A stretch of 36,283 bases of DNA from Iamia sp035765045 (GTDB lineage: Bacteria > Actinomycetota > Acidimicrobiia > Acidimicrobiales > Iamiaceae), in the NCBI GenBank assembly GCA_035765045.1, contig DASTYI010000188.1, positions 1 through 36,283 of the forward strand. The letters run 5' to 3'. The notes under the pieces are model-generated. The model saw only the letters and a list, made by a program, of their open reading frames with translations, searched no databases and was not told the origin of the DNA. Position numbers and translations under genes: made by a program. Shown piece by piece: positions 17,405 through 25,459 of this stretch. Every line of letters starts with the position of its first letter. The first letter of the stretch is position 1.

Positions 17405-17411
17405 GCCTGGG

Positions 17412-17417
17412 AAGTTA
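17412..17417 (-). promoter_or_regulatory. Leaderless -10 box of the cyclase gene
   Basis: TAACTT on the minus strand, 7 bases before GTG 17404, with no Shine-Dalgarno. Confidence 0.6.
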
Positions 17418-17488
17418 CCGGGCCGCGACCCCGGCACCGTGCCCGGAACCGTCCACTTGTTGCGCTGCGGAACAACGCGTCGAGGGGG

Positions 17489-17507
17489 TACCCCGCAGGG
17501 GTAGGGT
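17489..17507 (+). promoter_or_regulatory. Promoter and inverted repeat of the ABC exporter operon
   Basis: TAGGGT (17502-17507) is the likely -10. TACCCC-GCA-GGGGTA (17489-17503) is a perfect inverted repeat that overlaps it, so it could be an operator. The leader to ATG 17561 would be about 45 bases and contains GAGGT at 17552-17556. Confidence 0.45.
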
Positions 17508-17560
17508 CGGCGGCGCGGCGACCCCCCATCACCGCCCCGCCCGCGACGAACGAGGTGCCC

Positions 17561-18310
17561 ATGACCGACGCTGTGACCGCCGCGCCCACGATCGTGGCCC
17601 GGGCCGAGAAGGCCACGAAGTACTACGGCTTCGGCGACACCGCGGTGTGCGCCCTGGCCGAGGTCGACGTGGCCATCGAGGGCGGTCGCTTCACCGCCAT
17701 CATGGGCCCGTCGGGGTCGGGCAAGTCGACCCTGATGCACTGCCTGGCCGGGCTCGACACCCTCACCTCGGGACGGGTCCTGATCGGCGACACCGACCTC
17801 TCGACCCTGTCGGACAAGCAGCTCACCCTGCTCCGCCGCGAGCGGGTGGGCTTCATCTTCCAGGCCTTCAACCTGATCCCGACGCTGACCGCCCAGGAGA
17901 ACATCACCCTCCCGGCCCTCCTCGGCGGCAAGGACACCGACACGGCGTGGCTCGACCAGGTCGTCGGCACCGTCGGCCTCGGCGACCGGCTCACCCACCG
18001 GCCCAGCGAGCTGTCGGGCGGCCAGCAGCAGCGCGTCGCCGTGGCCCGGGCCCTGGCCCAACGGCCCGAGATCGTCTTCGCCGACGAGCCGACCGGCAAC
18101 CTCGACTCGCGGGCCAGCAGCGAGATCCTCGGCTTCATGCAGGCCGCCGTGCGGGACACCGGCCAGACGATCGTGATGGTCACCCACGAGCCGACGGCGG
18201 CGGCCTACGCCGACCGTGTGCTCTTCCTCGCCGACGGCCGCATCGTCGACCAGATCGACGGGCCCACCGCCGAGACCGTGCTCGACAAGCTCAAGTCGCT
18301 CGGCGACTGA
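17561..18310 (+). CDS. ABC transporter ATP-binding protein (MacB/LolD type)
   Basis: A 249-residue ATPase of the MacB/LolD group. Walker A is GPSGSGKST (about 48-56), the Q-loop is FIFQAFNLIPTLTAQENI, the signature is LSGGQQQRVAVARAL, Walker B is IVFADEPTGNLDS and the H-loop is MVTHEP. The NLDS form after Walker B is typical of the group that works with FtsX-type permeases by transmembrane movement rather than classical pumping. The permease gene starts 12 bases downstream. GAGGT at 17552 gives the ribosome site. Confidence 0.95.
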   Translation: MTDAVTAAPTIVARAEKATKYYGFGDTAVCALAEVDVAIEGGRFTAIMGPSGSGKSTLMHCLAGLDTLTSGRVLIGDTDLSTLSDKQLTLLRRERVGFIFQAFNLIPTLTAQENITLPALLGGKDTDTAWLDQVVGTVGLGDRLTHRPSELSGGQQQRVAVARALAQRPEIVFADEPTGNLDSRASSEILGFMQAAVRDTGQTIVMVTHEPTAAAYADRVLFLADGRIVDQIDGPTAETVLDKLKSLGD

Positions 18311-18322
18311 GGGCCGGCACCC

Positions 18323-20875
18323 GTGTTCAAGGTCGCCCTCAAGAACATCCTGGGGCACAAGCTCCGCACCCTCTTCACCGCTCTCGCCATCGCCCTCGGG
18401 GTGGGCTTCATGGCCGGCACCTTCGTGCTGACCGACACCATGCAGAAGGCCTTCGACGAGCTCTTCTCGGACATCGGGGCCGACATCGACGCCGTCGTCC
18501 AGGGGAAGGCCCCGTTCGAGGCCGACACCCAGCAGGGCGACACCGCCCGGCCCGACATCGACGCCGCCCTCGTCGACGACGTCCGCCAGGTCGAGGGGGT
18601 GGCCGAGGCCGAGCCGGTCGTCTTCACCCTGGCCTGGGTGCTCGACGCCGACGGCGACACCATCGCCCAGGGCGGCGCCCCCTCCTTCGGCACCAACTGG
18701 ACCGGTGTCCCCGAGATCGACGTGTTCACCATCGAGGAGGGCGAGCCGCCGACGGGCGCCACCGGCGCCGTGCTCGACGAGGCCACCGTCGACAAGGCCG
18801 GCTTCGCCGTCGGCGACCAGTTCCAGGTGCAGACCACGTCCGGCGTCGTCGACCTGACGCTCCAGGGCGTCGTCACCTTCGGCGAGACCGGCAGCCTGGC
18901 CGGCGCGTCGATCGTCGCCCTCGACACCCCGGCCGCCCTCGACCTGTTCAGCACGTCGGGCAAGGTGCAGAACATCTCGGTGGTGGGCGACGACGGCGTC
19001 AGCCAGCAGCAGCTGGTCGACCGGATCGCCGACGTCCTCCCCGACACCGCCGAGGTCATCACCGGCGAGCAGTCGATCGACGACCAGACCGAGTCGATCC
19101 AGGAGGGCATCGGGATCTTCCGCCAGGTCCTCACCTACATCGGGCTGATCTCGCTGATCGCCGGCGCCTTCCTGATCTACAACACCTTCGGCATCATCAT
19201 CGGCCAGCGGCTGCGCGAGCTGGCGCTGCTGCGGGCGCTCGGGTCGAGCCGTCGGCAGGTGCTCACCTCGGTGCTCGGCGAGTCGGTCATCACCGGCGTG
19301 CTCGCCTCGCTCCTGGGGCTGGTCGGCGGGATCGCCCTGGCCTACGGGATGCTCGCCCTGCTGTCCGCGTTCGGGCTCGAGCTCCCCGACACGCTGCCGG
19401 TCGTCACCCCCCGGACGATCATCACCTCGCTGGTCGTCGGGGTCGGCATCACCGTCTTCTCCAGCCTGGCGCCGGCCATCCGGGGCAGCCGGATCCCGCC
19501 GATCGCCGCCCTGCGCGAGCAGGCGGTCGAGTCGCCCGGTCGCTCGACGGTGCGGCTGGTCGTCGGCGTCGTGCTGACGCTGATCGGCGTGGGCTCGATG
19601 GTCGCCGGCGCGACCAGCGGCGAGGTGGCCCCGGCGGCCAGCGGGATGATCGGCCTCTTCGCCGGCGTCATCGTGCTGGGCCCGTTCCTCGTCCCCGTCC
19701 TGGTCGGCGTGCTGGGCTTCCCGCTCCGCGTCCTCGGTCTCCCCGGTGCGCTCGGTCGGGACAACAGCCGGCGCAACCCCAAGCGGTCGGCCAGCACCGC
19801 CGCCGCCCTGATGCTGGCGGTCACCATCATCACGTTCATCGCCGTGTCGACGCTGTCGTTCACCTCGGCGTTCAACTCCTCGACCGACAAGCTCCTGCTG
19901 GCCGATCTCGAGATCACCAGCGGCTTCGTCCCCACCCTGGGGCCGGCGCTCGTGGACACGCTGGCCGAGCAGCCCGAGGTCGGCGCGGTCACCGGCGTCC
20001 AGCAGGGCTCGATCGAGATCGAGGGCACGGTCCGCAACGTCTACGGCGTCCGCCCGTCGACCGTCGAGCAGATCTTCGACCTCGACGGGGTCGAGGGCGA
20101 CCTGGCCGGGATGGGCTCCGACGGGATCGCCATCGACCGGGAGACGGCCGACGACGACGCCCTGGGCATCGGCGACGAGCTCGCCGTCACCCTGCCGGAC
20201 GGCACCGAGCAGACCATGGCGGTGGCGGCGATCTACGAGGACGGCGGGATCGTCGCCCAGAACTCCGACGGCCACTACCTCGTGTCCGAGGAGGTGTTCC
20301 GCGACCACTTTCCCGAGAGCGCCCAGACGCTGAACCGCGTCGACGTCAAGGCGGCCGACGGCGTCTCGCCGGAGGAGCTGCGCACGGTCGTCGAGGGCGC
20401 CGCCGAGGACTTCCCCTCGGCCGAGGTGCGCGACAAGGAGCAGATCAAGGAGGCCAACAACAACCAGCTGCTGGTCACGCTGGGGTTCCTGTTCGTCCTG
20501 CTCGGCCTGGCCCTGGTGATCGGCGCCCTCGGCGTGGCCATCACCCTGGCCCTCAGCGTGTTCGAGCGGACCCGGGAGATCGGCCTGCTGCGCTCGGTGG
20601 GCGCCACCCGGAGCCAGCTGGCCGTGTCGATCACCGCCGAGTCGCTGCTGCTGGCCGCCCTCGGCACCGTGCTCGGGTTGGCCATCGGGATCGCCGGCGC
20701 CGCCGCCGTGGTGCAGAGCCAGTCCGACCTGATCCCGTCGCTGTCGGTCCGCGTGCCGATCTGGTTCGTGATCGTCGTGTTCGTCGTCGCCAACCTGATC
20801 GGGCTGGTCGCCTCGCTGATCCCCGGCTGGCGGGCGGCACGGATGGACGTGCTCAAGGCGGTCACGCACGAGTGA
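18323..20875 (+). CDS. ABC transporter permease with two FtsX domains
   Basis: An 850-residue membrane protein with about ten transmembrane helices: TM1 near 16-38, TM2-4 between about 271 and 387, TM5-7 between about 411 and 515, and TM8-10 between about 716 and 835. Two large extracytoplasmic regions (about 40-265 and 516-710) follow TM1 and TM7. This duplicated FtsX layout is typical of Gram-positive MacB-like exporters for lipids, peptides or lipoproteins. ELALLRALGSSRRQV and EIGLLRSVGATRSQL are the paired cytoplasmic coupling segments. It starts with GTG 12 bases after the ATPase stop. Its TGA overlaps the next start as GTGA. Confidence 0.94.
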   Translation: MFKVALKNILGHKLRTLFTALAIALGVGFMAGTFVLTDTMQKAFDELFSDIGADIDAVVQGKAPFEADTQQGDTARPDIDAALVDDVRQVEGVAEAEPVVFTLAWVLDADGDTIAQGGAPSFGTNWTGVPEIDVFTIEEGEPPTGATGAVLDEATVDKAGFAVGDQFQVQTTSGVVDLTLQGVVTFGETGSLAGASIVALDTPAALDLFSTSGKVQNISVVGDDGVSQQQLVDRIADVLPDTAEVITGEQSIDDQTESIQEGIGIFRQVLTYIGLISLIAGAFLIYNTFGIIIGQRLRELALLRALGSSRRQVLTSVLGESVITGVLASLLGLVGGIALAYGMLALLSAFGLELPDTLPVVTPRTIITSLVVGVGITVFSSLAPAIRGSRIPPIAALREQAVESPGRSTVRLVVGVVLTLIGVGSMVAGATSGEVAPAASGMIGLFAGVIVLGPFLVPVLVGVLGFPLRVLGLPGALGRDNSRRNPKRSASTAAALMLAVTIITFIAVSTLSFTSAFNSSTDKLLLADLEITSGFVPTLGPALVDTLAEQPEVGAVTGVQQGSIEIEGTVRNVYGVRPSTVEQIFDLDGVEGDLAGMGSDGIAIDRETADDDALGIGDELAVTLPDGTEQTMAVAAIYEDGGIVAQNSDGHYLVSEEVFRDHFPESAQTLNRVDVKAADGVSPEELRTVVEGAAEDFPSAEVRDKEQIKEANNNQLLVTLGFLFVLLGLALVIGALGVAITLALSVFERTREIGLLRSVGATRSQLAVSITAESLLLAALGTVLGLAIGIAGAAAVVQSQSDLIPSLSVRVPIWFVIVVFVVANLIGLVASLIPGWRAARMDVLKAVTHE

Positions 20876-21267
20876 GCCTCGACCCCGCCGCCCTCCCGGC
20901 CACGGCCACCGAGTTCCTCACCGAGCGGCACCTGGCCACGCTGACCACCCTGCGCCCCGACGGCACCCCCCACGTCGTCGCCGTCGGGTTCACCTGGGAC
21001 GCCCCCGCCGGACTGGTGCGCGTGATCACCTTCGCCCCCAGCAAGAAGGCCCGGAACCTGGTCGCCTCGCCCGGCACCCGGGCCGCCGTCTGCCAGGTCG
21101 ACGGGGGCCGGTGGCTGACCCTCGAGGGCACCGCCACCGTCACCGACGACCCCGACCGGGTGGCCGACGCCGTCCGCCGCTACGCCGAGCGCTACCGCCA
21201 GCCCGGCGAGCGCGACGACCGGGTCGCCATCGAGATCCAGGTCGACCGCATCCTCGGCCGCGCCTGA
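20872..21267 (+). CDS. F420H2-dependent biliverdin reductase-like protein (Rv2074 family)
   Basis: A 131-residue split-barrel flavin/deazaflavin-binding protein. FLTERHLATLTTLRPDGTPH, VVAVGFTWD and QVDGGRWLTLEGTA closely follow the Mycobacterium tuberculosis Rv2074 sequence as I recall it. Rv2074 reduces biliverdin with F420H2. The close resemblance suggests the same cofactor and perhaps substrate, and implies the organism makes F420. GTG at 20872 overlaps the permease stop in GTGA, so it is translationally coupled to the ABC exporter. A palindrome follows 16 bases after the stop. Confidence 0.85.
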   Translation: MSLDPAALPATATEFLTERHLATLTTLRPDGTPHVVAVGFTWDAPAGLVRVITFAPSKKARNLVASPGTRAAVCQVDGGRWLTLEGTATVTDDPDRVADAVRRYAERYRQPGERDDRVAIEIQVDRILGRA

Positions 21268-21283
21268 CCCCGCCCCCCTTCTC

Positions 21284-21335
21284 CGAACTGGTGTCACCTC
21301 GTGGTGCTGGAGCTCCACGAGGTGACACCGGTTCG
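21284..21335. terminator. 21-bp palindrome after the exporter operon (family B)
   Basis: Arms 21284-21304 and 21315-21335 pair at 20 of 21 positions around a 10-base loop. The flanks (CCCCC before, GGGGG after) could extend the stem. It lies 16 bases after the reductase stop and shares CGAACT and GGTGTCAC with 10509-10560. Confidence 0.7.
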
Positions 21336-21379
21336 AGGGGGTGCGGTGGGTGGCCGGGGGGTGACGGCAGGATGGACGG

Positions 21380-21940
21380 GTGAGGCTGGCCGTCTACCCC
21401 GGGTCGTTCGACCCGCCGACCGTGGCCCACCTCGGGATCGTGGCCGCCGCCCGGGCCCATGTCGCCGAGGTCCGCCTGGTGCTGTCGGAGGTGGCGCTGG
21501 GCAAGGAGGACCAGGCCGGGCGGACCGCCGTCGCCGACCGGCTGGCCGTGCTCCGGGCCGACGGCCTCGCCGCCGTCGGCACCACCGCCCGGCTCGTCGT
21601 CGACATCGTCGAGGAGGCGGGCGCCGACGCCGTGGTCATGGGGGCCGACAAGTGGGCCCAGGTGGTCGACCCCGCCTGGTACGGCTCGGTCGCCGCCCGC
21701 GACGCCGCCCTGGCCCGCCTCCCCACCGTGCTCCTCGCCGAGCGCGCCGGCACCGCCCTCCCCCACCTCCCCGCCGGCGTCGACGCCGCGGGCGCCGGCG
21801 CCGCCCTGCCGCTGCCCCCCGCCGGCGTCGTCGTGCTCGACGTCGACCCGGCGCACGCCGAGGTGTCGGCCTCCCGGGCCCGGGCCGGCGAGGTCGACCT
21901 GATGGCCCCGGCGGCGCGAGCCTCAGGCCTCTGGGGCTGA
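21380..21940 (+). CDS. NadD-like nucleotidyltransferase
   Basis: A 186-residue protein of the cytidylyltransferase-like nucleotidyltransferase superfamily. The nucleotide-binding motif is GSFDPPTVAHLG (8-19), with T14 and H17 in the (H/T)xxH positions. MGADKWAQVVDPAWY resembles the NadD substrate region, and S163-x-S165-R166 near the end matches the SSTxxR motif. It may adenylylate nicotinate mononucleotide or a related nucleotide; it is shorter than typical NadD and too divergent to assign firmly. The GTG at 21380 has CAGGAT 6 bases upstream, a weak leaderless -10. Its last 18 bases overlap the convergent NADH dehydrogenase gene. Confidence 0.82.
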   Translation: MRLAVYPGSFDPPTVAHLGIVAAARAHVAEVRLVLSEVALGKEDQAGRTAVADRLAVLRADGLAAVGTTARLVVDIVEEAGADAVVMGADKWAQVVDPAWYGSVAARDAALARLPTVLLAERAGTALPHLPAGVDAAGAGAALPLPPAGVVVLDVDPAHAEVSASRARAGEVDLMAPAARASGLWG

Positions 21941-23272
21941 GCCCCCGCCGGCCGGCTCGCCGTCCCGCTCCGCCTCGGCCTCGGCCTCGCCGTCCCGCTC
22001 CGCCTCGGCCTCGCCGGAGCCGAGGATGAGCCGGGCGCCCCGGTCCCAGGTCAGGTAGTTCCAGGCCCAGTTGACGAAGACCGACACCCGGTTGCGGAAC
22101 CCCATGAGGTACAGGAGGTGGAGGCCGAGCCACGCCAGCCAGGCCGGGGTGCCGGTCAGCCGGACCCCGTGGCCCAGCTCGGTCACCGCCGACCGCCGCC
22201 CGATCGTGGCCATCGAGCCCTTGTCGCGGTAGCGGAACGGCTCGTGGGCGTCGCCCTCCCCGACCAGCTCACGCTGGATCAGCCGGGCCACGTGGTTCCC
22301 GGACTGCATGGCGACCTGGGCCACGCCCGGCAGCATCCCCCGCTCGGCGTCGTCGACGAAGGCGATGTCGCCGATGGCGAAGGCGTCGGGGTGGCCCGGG
22401 ATGCGGAGGTCCGGCTCGACCTCGATCCGCCCGCCCCGCCCGGTCGGCACGGCGAGAGCGCCGGCCAGGTCGCCGGCCTTGACCCCGGCCGCCCACACGA
22501 GGGTGTGGGCCGGGAGCTCGGTGCCGTCGCCCAAGCGGACCCGGGTGGGGGTGACGGCCTCGACCGTGGTCCCCGTCCGGACCTCGACCCCGCGCTGGGC
22601 CAGGGTGCGGCGGGCGTAGCGGCGCGAGCCCTCCTTGAACGGGGGGAGGAGGTCGTCGACCATCTCGACCAGCACCACGTGGGCCCGGCGGATGTCGAAC
22701 CGGCTGCCCCGGAAGTCGCGGTGGAGCACCTTGTCGATCAGCTCGACCAGGGCGCCGGCGACCTCGACACCGGTCGGACCGCCACCGACGACCACGAAGG
22801 TGAGGGCGCCGTCCTCGACCGCCTCGGGATCGGCGTCGGCCGCCTCGAACCGACCGAGGATGTGGTTCCGCAGCCGGACGGCGTCGGGCAGGACGTAGAG
22901 CGGGAAGCCGTGATCGGCGACCCCGGGGATCCCGAAGTCGTTGACGGTGGCCCCGGCGGCCACGACCAAGCGGTCGAACGGCAGCGGGCCACCGGCGTCG
23001 ACGAGCACCTGGCGGGTGTCCCAGTCGACGCCGGTCACGGTGGCCCGACGGAAGCGGACGTTGCGCTGGCGCTGGAAGATGCCACGCACCGGGTAGGCGA
23101 CGTCGGCCGGGTTCAGGCCCGACGTGGCCACCTGGTACAGCAGCGGCTGGAAGGTGTGGAAGTTGTTCCGGTCGACCAGCGTGACCTCGACCGGGGCATC
23201 GGCGAGACCCCGGGCCACGGCCAGCCCGCCGAAGCCGGCTCCGACCACCACGACGTTTGTGCGTCCGTTCAC
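21923..23272 (-). CDS. ndh: Type II NADH dehydrogenase (NDH-2)
   Basis: A 449-residue FAD enzyme that passes electrons from NADH to membrane quinone without pumping protons. The FAD Rossmann motif is VVVVGAGFGG (7-16), followed by FQPLLYQVATSGL. The NADH motif is FVVVGGGPTGVEVAG. AIGDIAFVDD is the second FAD motif. A C-terminal hydrophobic stretch (WLAWLGLHLLYLMGFRNRV) should anchor it to the membrane. The start is uncertain: GTG 23272 lies just before the Rossmann motif, with TACGGT (23283-23288) 10 bases upstream; an ATG at 23311 is in frame. The last 25 residues are an acidic repeat from a 30-bp tandem duplication. Confidence 0.92.
   Translation of the reverse strand: MNGRTNVVVVGAGFGGLAVARGLADAPVEVTLVDRNNFHTFQPLLYQVATSGLNPADVAYPVRGIFQRQRNVRFRRATVTGVDWDTRQVLVDAGGPLPFDRLVVAAGATVNDFGIPGVADHGFPLYVLPDAVRLRNHILGRFEAADADPEAVEDGALTFVVVGGGPTGVEVAGALVELIDKVLHRDFRGSRFDIRRAHVVLVEMVDDLLPPFKEGSRRYARRTLAQRGVEVRTGTTVEAVTPTRVRLGDGTELPAHTLVWAAGVKAGDLAGALAVPTGRGGRIEVEPDLRIPGHPDAFAIGDIAFVDDAERGMLPGVAQVAMQSGNHVARLIQRELVGEGDAHEPFRYRDKGSMATIGRRSAVTELGHGVRLTGTPAWLAWLGLHLLYLMGFRNRVSVFVNWAWNYLTWDRGARLILGSGEAEAERDGEAEAEAERDGEPAGGGSAPEA
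21957..22016. repeat. 30-bp tandem repeat in the NADH dehydrogenase C-terminus
   Basis: Two 30-base units (21957-21986 and 21987-22016), nearly identical over their length. They encode a repeated ten-residue segment of the EAEAERDGE type at the protein's tail and keep the frame. Confidence 0.75.
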
Positions 23273-23366
23273 AAGTGGTGCAACCGTACTCGCGGCCTCG
23301 ACCTTCCGCATCCGTCGGCGCGCCGTCGGTGCCACCATCGCCCCCGCCTCCCCGGAGGTCGTCCGG

Positions 23367-24287
23367 TCACACGGGCGCGTCGGCATCCCCCTCGGTCGGA
23401 CCAGGGGTCATCGGACCGGCGGCCGGACCGGAAGCGGGCGGGCCAGGAGCTGTCGGGCGGGAGGCCGGAGGGGCGGGGGTGGCGGCGGCCGGGGGGCGTT
23501 GGCAGTGGGGGCACCAGTAGGTCGAGCGGGCCTGGGCCCCGTGGCGCGCCATCCGCACCGGGGTGCCGCAGCGGCGGCACGGCTGGCGCTGGCGGCCGTA
23601 GACGGCGACGCTCCCGGGCGGCCCGGCGACGGTCGTGCGCCGGGCGGTGGCCAGGTTGCGACGCAGCATCCGAGCGGCCACCTCGAGCAGCCGACGCCGG
23701 AGGGCCTCGTCGACGGCGGCGACCGGGGTGAAGGGGTCCAGCCCGCAGGCGAACAGGACCTCGCTCTTGTAGACGTTGCCGATCCCGGCGGCCACCCGCT
23801 GGTCGAGCAGGACCTCGGCCACGCTGGTGCCCGGATCGGGGATGGCAGCCATCCGGGCCACGGCGGTGTCGATGTCGGGCGCGACGGCGCACAGGTCCGG
23901 GCCCAGGTGGGCCACGGGGTCGTCGGCCTGGCCGAGGGCGTTGCGCCCGCTCCGGTGGTAGGTGCGGACCACCGGTGCGCTGAAGCAGACGGCCTCCCAC
24001 CCCGGCACCGCCACCAGGCAGCGCATCAGGTGCCGGCCCTTCCGCCACCGCTCGCCCGTGCGGTACAGGTGCCACGACCCGGTCATCCGCATGTGCGTGT
24101 CGAGCGAGAGCCCGCCGGCGAAGTGGACCAGCAGGTGCTTGCCCACCGCCTCGACGCCCTCGATGGCGGTGCCCGGGCGGGGCCGGTCGCCGGCCAGGCG
24201 GGGGGCCTCGAACCGGAGCAGCTCGGCACCCTCCAGGACCGGGTGGAGACGGGCCGCGGCGCGCCAGATGGTGTCGCCCTCGGGCAC
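23367..24287 (-). CDS. nei: Fpg/Nei family DNA glycosylase (endonuclease VIII-like)
   Basis: A 306-residue bifunctional glycosylase/AP lyase for oxidised bases. After processing, P2 is the nucleophile and E3 the general acid (MPEGDTIWR); K50 (VGKHLLVHF) is the conserved Lys. The helix-two-turn-helix is LLDQRVAAGIGNVYKSE, and a C-terminal zinc finger has CRRC and CPHC. The sequence is close to mycobacterial Nei2. About 43 proline/alanine-rich residues follow the zinc finger, beyond the normal family end; they are probably disordered. GTG at 24287 has TAGCCT 6 bases upstream and no Shine-Dalgarno. Confidence 0.94.
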   Translation of the reverse strand: MPEGDTIWRAAARLHPVLEGAELLRFEAPRLAGDRPRPGTAIEGVEAVGKHLLVHFAGGLSLDTHMRMTGSWHLYRTGERWRKGRHLMRCLVAVPGWEAVCFSAPVVRTYHRSGRNALGQADDPVAHLGPDLCAVAPDIDTAVARMAAIPDPGTSVAEVLLDQRVAAGIGNVYKSEVLFACGLDPFTPVAAVDEALRRRLLEVAARMLRRNLATARRTTVAGPPGSVAVYGRQRQPCRRCGTPVRMARHGAQARSTYWCPHCQRPPAAATPAPPASRPTAPGPPASGPAAGPMTPGPTEGDADAPV

Positions 24288-24293
24288 CGCCCC

Positions 24294-24299
24294 AGGCTA
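24294..24299 (-). promoter_or_regulatory. Leaderless -10 box of the Nei-type gene
   Basis: TAGCCT on the minus strand, 6 bases before GTG 24287. Confidence 0.6.
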
Positions 24300-24337
24300 C
24301 GACGACCCGGGGGCGGTGGGCGCGGGACGCCGAGCGC

Positions 24338-25459
24338 TCAGCCATAGGACGGGGGCAGGGGGACACCGGCGGTGTCGACCCGGGGGTTGGAGGCGTGGCC
24401 GCTCGGGAGCCGACCCTGGCCGGTGACCGGGTCGGGGGTGGGCCGGGTGACCCCGGTGCGGGCTGGCTGGCGCTCGCACCGACCGAAGAGGGCCGCCAGG
24501 GCGCCGAGGGCGAGGGCGGGCACGGCGGTGGCCGGGGCGACCGGGCCGACGACGGTGAGGGCGGCGGCGGCCGTGCCGAACAGGGCTTCGGGGCCGTCGC
24601 AGGCGATGCCGTCGCCGTCGGCCAGGGCCAGCGGGGCCGTGACCAGGCCGACAACGCCGCGGTCCACGGTCAGCACCCCGGCCACCCGGCGCCACCCGAC
24701 CGCCCGGGCCAGCGTCGCCGCCAGGCCGAGGCCGTACCCGAGCCCGCGCAGCGCCTCCTCGGCCTGGTCGGCGTCGCTCCGCTGCGCCGGGGTGGCGGCC
24801 TCCTCGGCGGCGTCCAGCTCGGCGTCGCCGGGTGGGAGGTCGGCGTAGGTACGGCACCACCGCTCCCCCAGCGCCAGCGGGCCCCGCACCCGGGAGGCGG
24901 ACCGGACGGCGTCGGCCAGGGCGGCATGGGCGGCGAGGTGGCGCATCCCCTCGGTCGGCAACAGGCCGGGCGAGGCCCGCTCCGACCACGCCCGCTCCAA
25001 CACCAGGGGGAGCTTGCGCGCCGGCACCGGGCCGAGGGTGGCGAGGAAGGCCGCGTCGAAGGTGGGTGATCCGCCCCGGTCGAGCTCGGCGAGGAGGGCG
25101 ACGAGCCGCGTCCACTGCGGCGGGTGGTCGGTGAGGGCGGACCGGACCTGGCGGGCCAGGGCCTGGGCGGCGGCGACGATGGCGGCGGGCGAGGTGAACG
25201 TGCGGGGTGGCCGGGGCAGGTCGTAGGGCAGCGCCTCGACGGCGGCCCGCCGCCACCCGACCTCCTCCCGCTCGCGCTGGCAGACGACGGCCAGCCGTTC
25301 GAGCTCGGACACCGGGTGGGCGGCGCTGACCCCTGAGCCGGCGACCGCCTCGGCCACCCGGCCGGCCCGGCGCCGGCACCCGTCGGCCAGGCCCTGGAGG
25401 TAGACCTCGAGCTGGCCCATCCGGGCCGGGTCCAGGGCGATCACGCCTGCCTCACCCAT
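24338..25459 (-). CDS. Large unknown protein linked to a WXG100-type protein (373 aa)
   Basis: I do not recognise a catalytic domain. The N-terminal ~35 residues (ALDPARMGQLEVYLQGLAD onward) look like the first helix of actinobacterial WXG/LXG-type proteins. Residues about 135-155 (FDAAFLATLGPVPARKLPLV) resemble a repeat seen in large ESX-associated actinobacterial proteins. Two hydrophobic stretches follow: GLGYGLGLAATLARAVGWRR to TAPLALA, and ALFGTAAAALTVVGPVAPAT to LAALFG. The last ~45 residues are proline/glycine-rich. GGAGGAGG (25466-25473) lies 6 bases before ATG 25459, and the start overlaps the upstream small frame by ATGGGTGA. An effector or partner delivered by a WXG-type secretion system is an inference. 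Confidence 0.75.
   Translation of the reverse strand: MGEAGVIALDPARMGQLEVYLQGLADGCRRRAGRVAEAVAGSGVSAAHPVSELERLAVVCQREREEVGWRRAAVEALPYDLPRPPRTFTSPAAIVAAAQALARQVRSALTDHPPQWTRLVALLAELDRGGSPTFDAAFLATLGPVPARKLPLVLERAWSERASPGLLPTEGMRHLAAHAALADAVRSASRVRGPLALGERWCRTYADLPPGDAELDAAEEAATPAQRSDADQAEEALRGLGYGLGLAATLARAVGWRRVAGVLTVDRGVVGLVTAPLALADGDGIACDGPEALFGTAAAALTVVGPVAPATAVPALALGALAALFGRCERQPARTGVTRPTPDPVTGQGRLPSGHASNPRVDTAGVPLPPSYG

Noticed and set aside
17405..20869. Extension of the cyclase frame leftward-reading from 20869 (minus strand, no stop for 7 kb).
   Set aside because: It is antisense to the ABC ATPase and permease, which have unmistakable motifs; the open frame is a by-product of high third-position GC. 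The cyclase starts at 17404.
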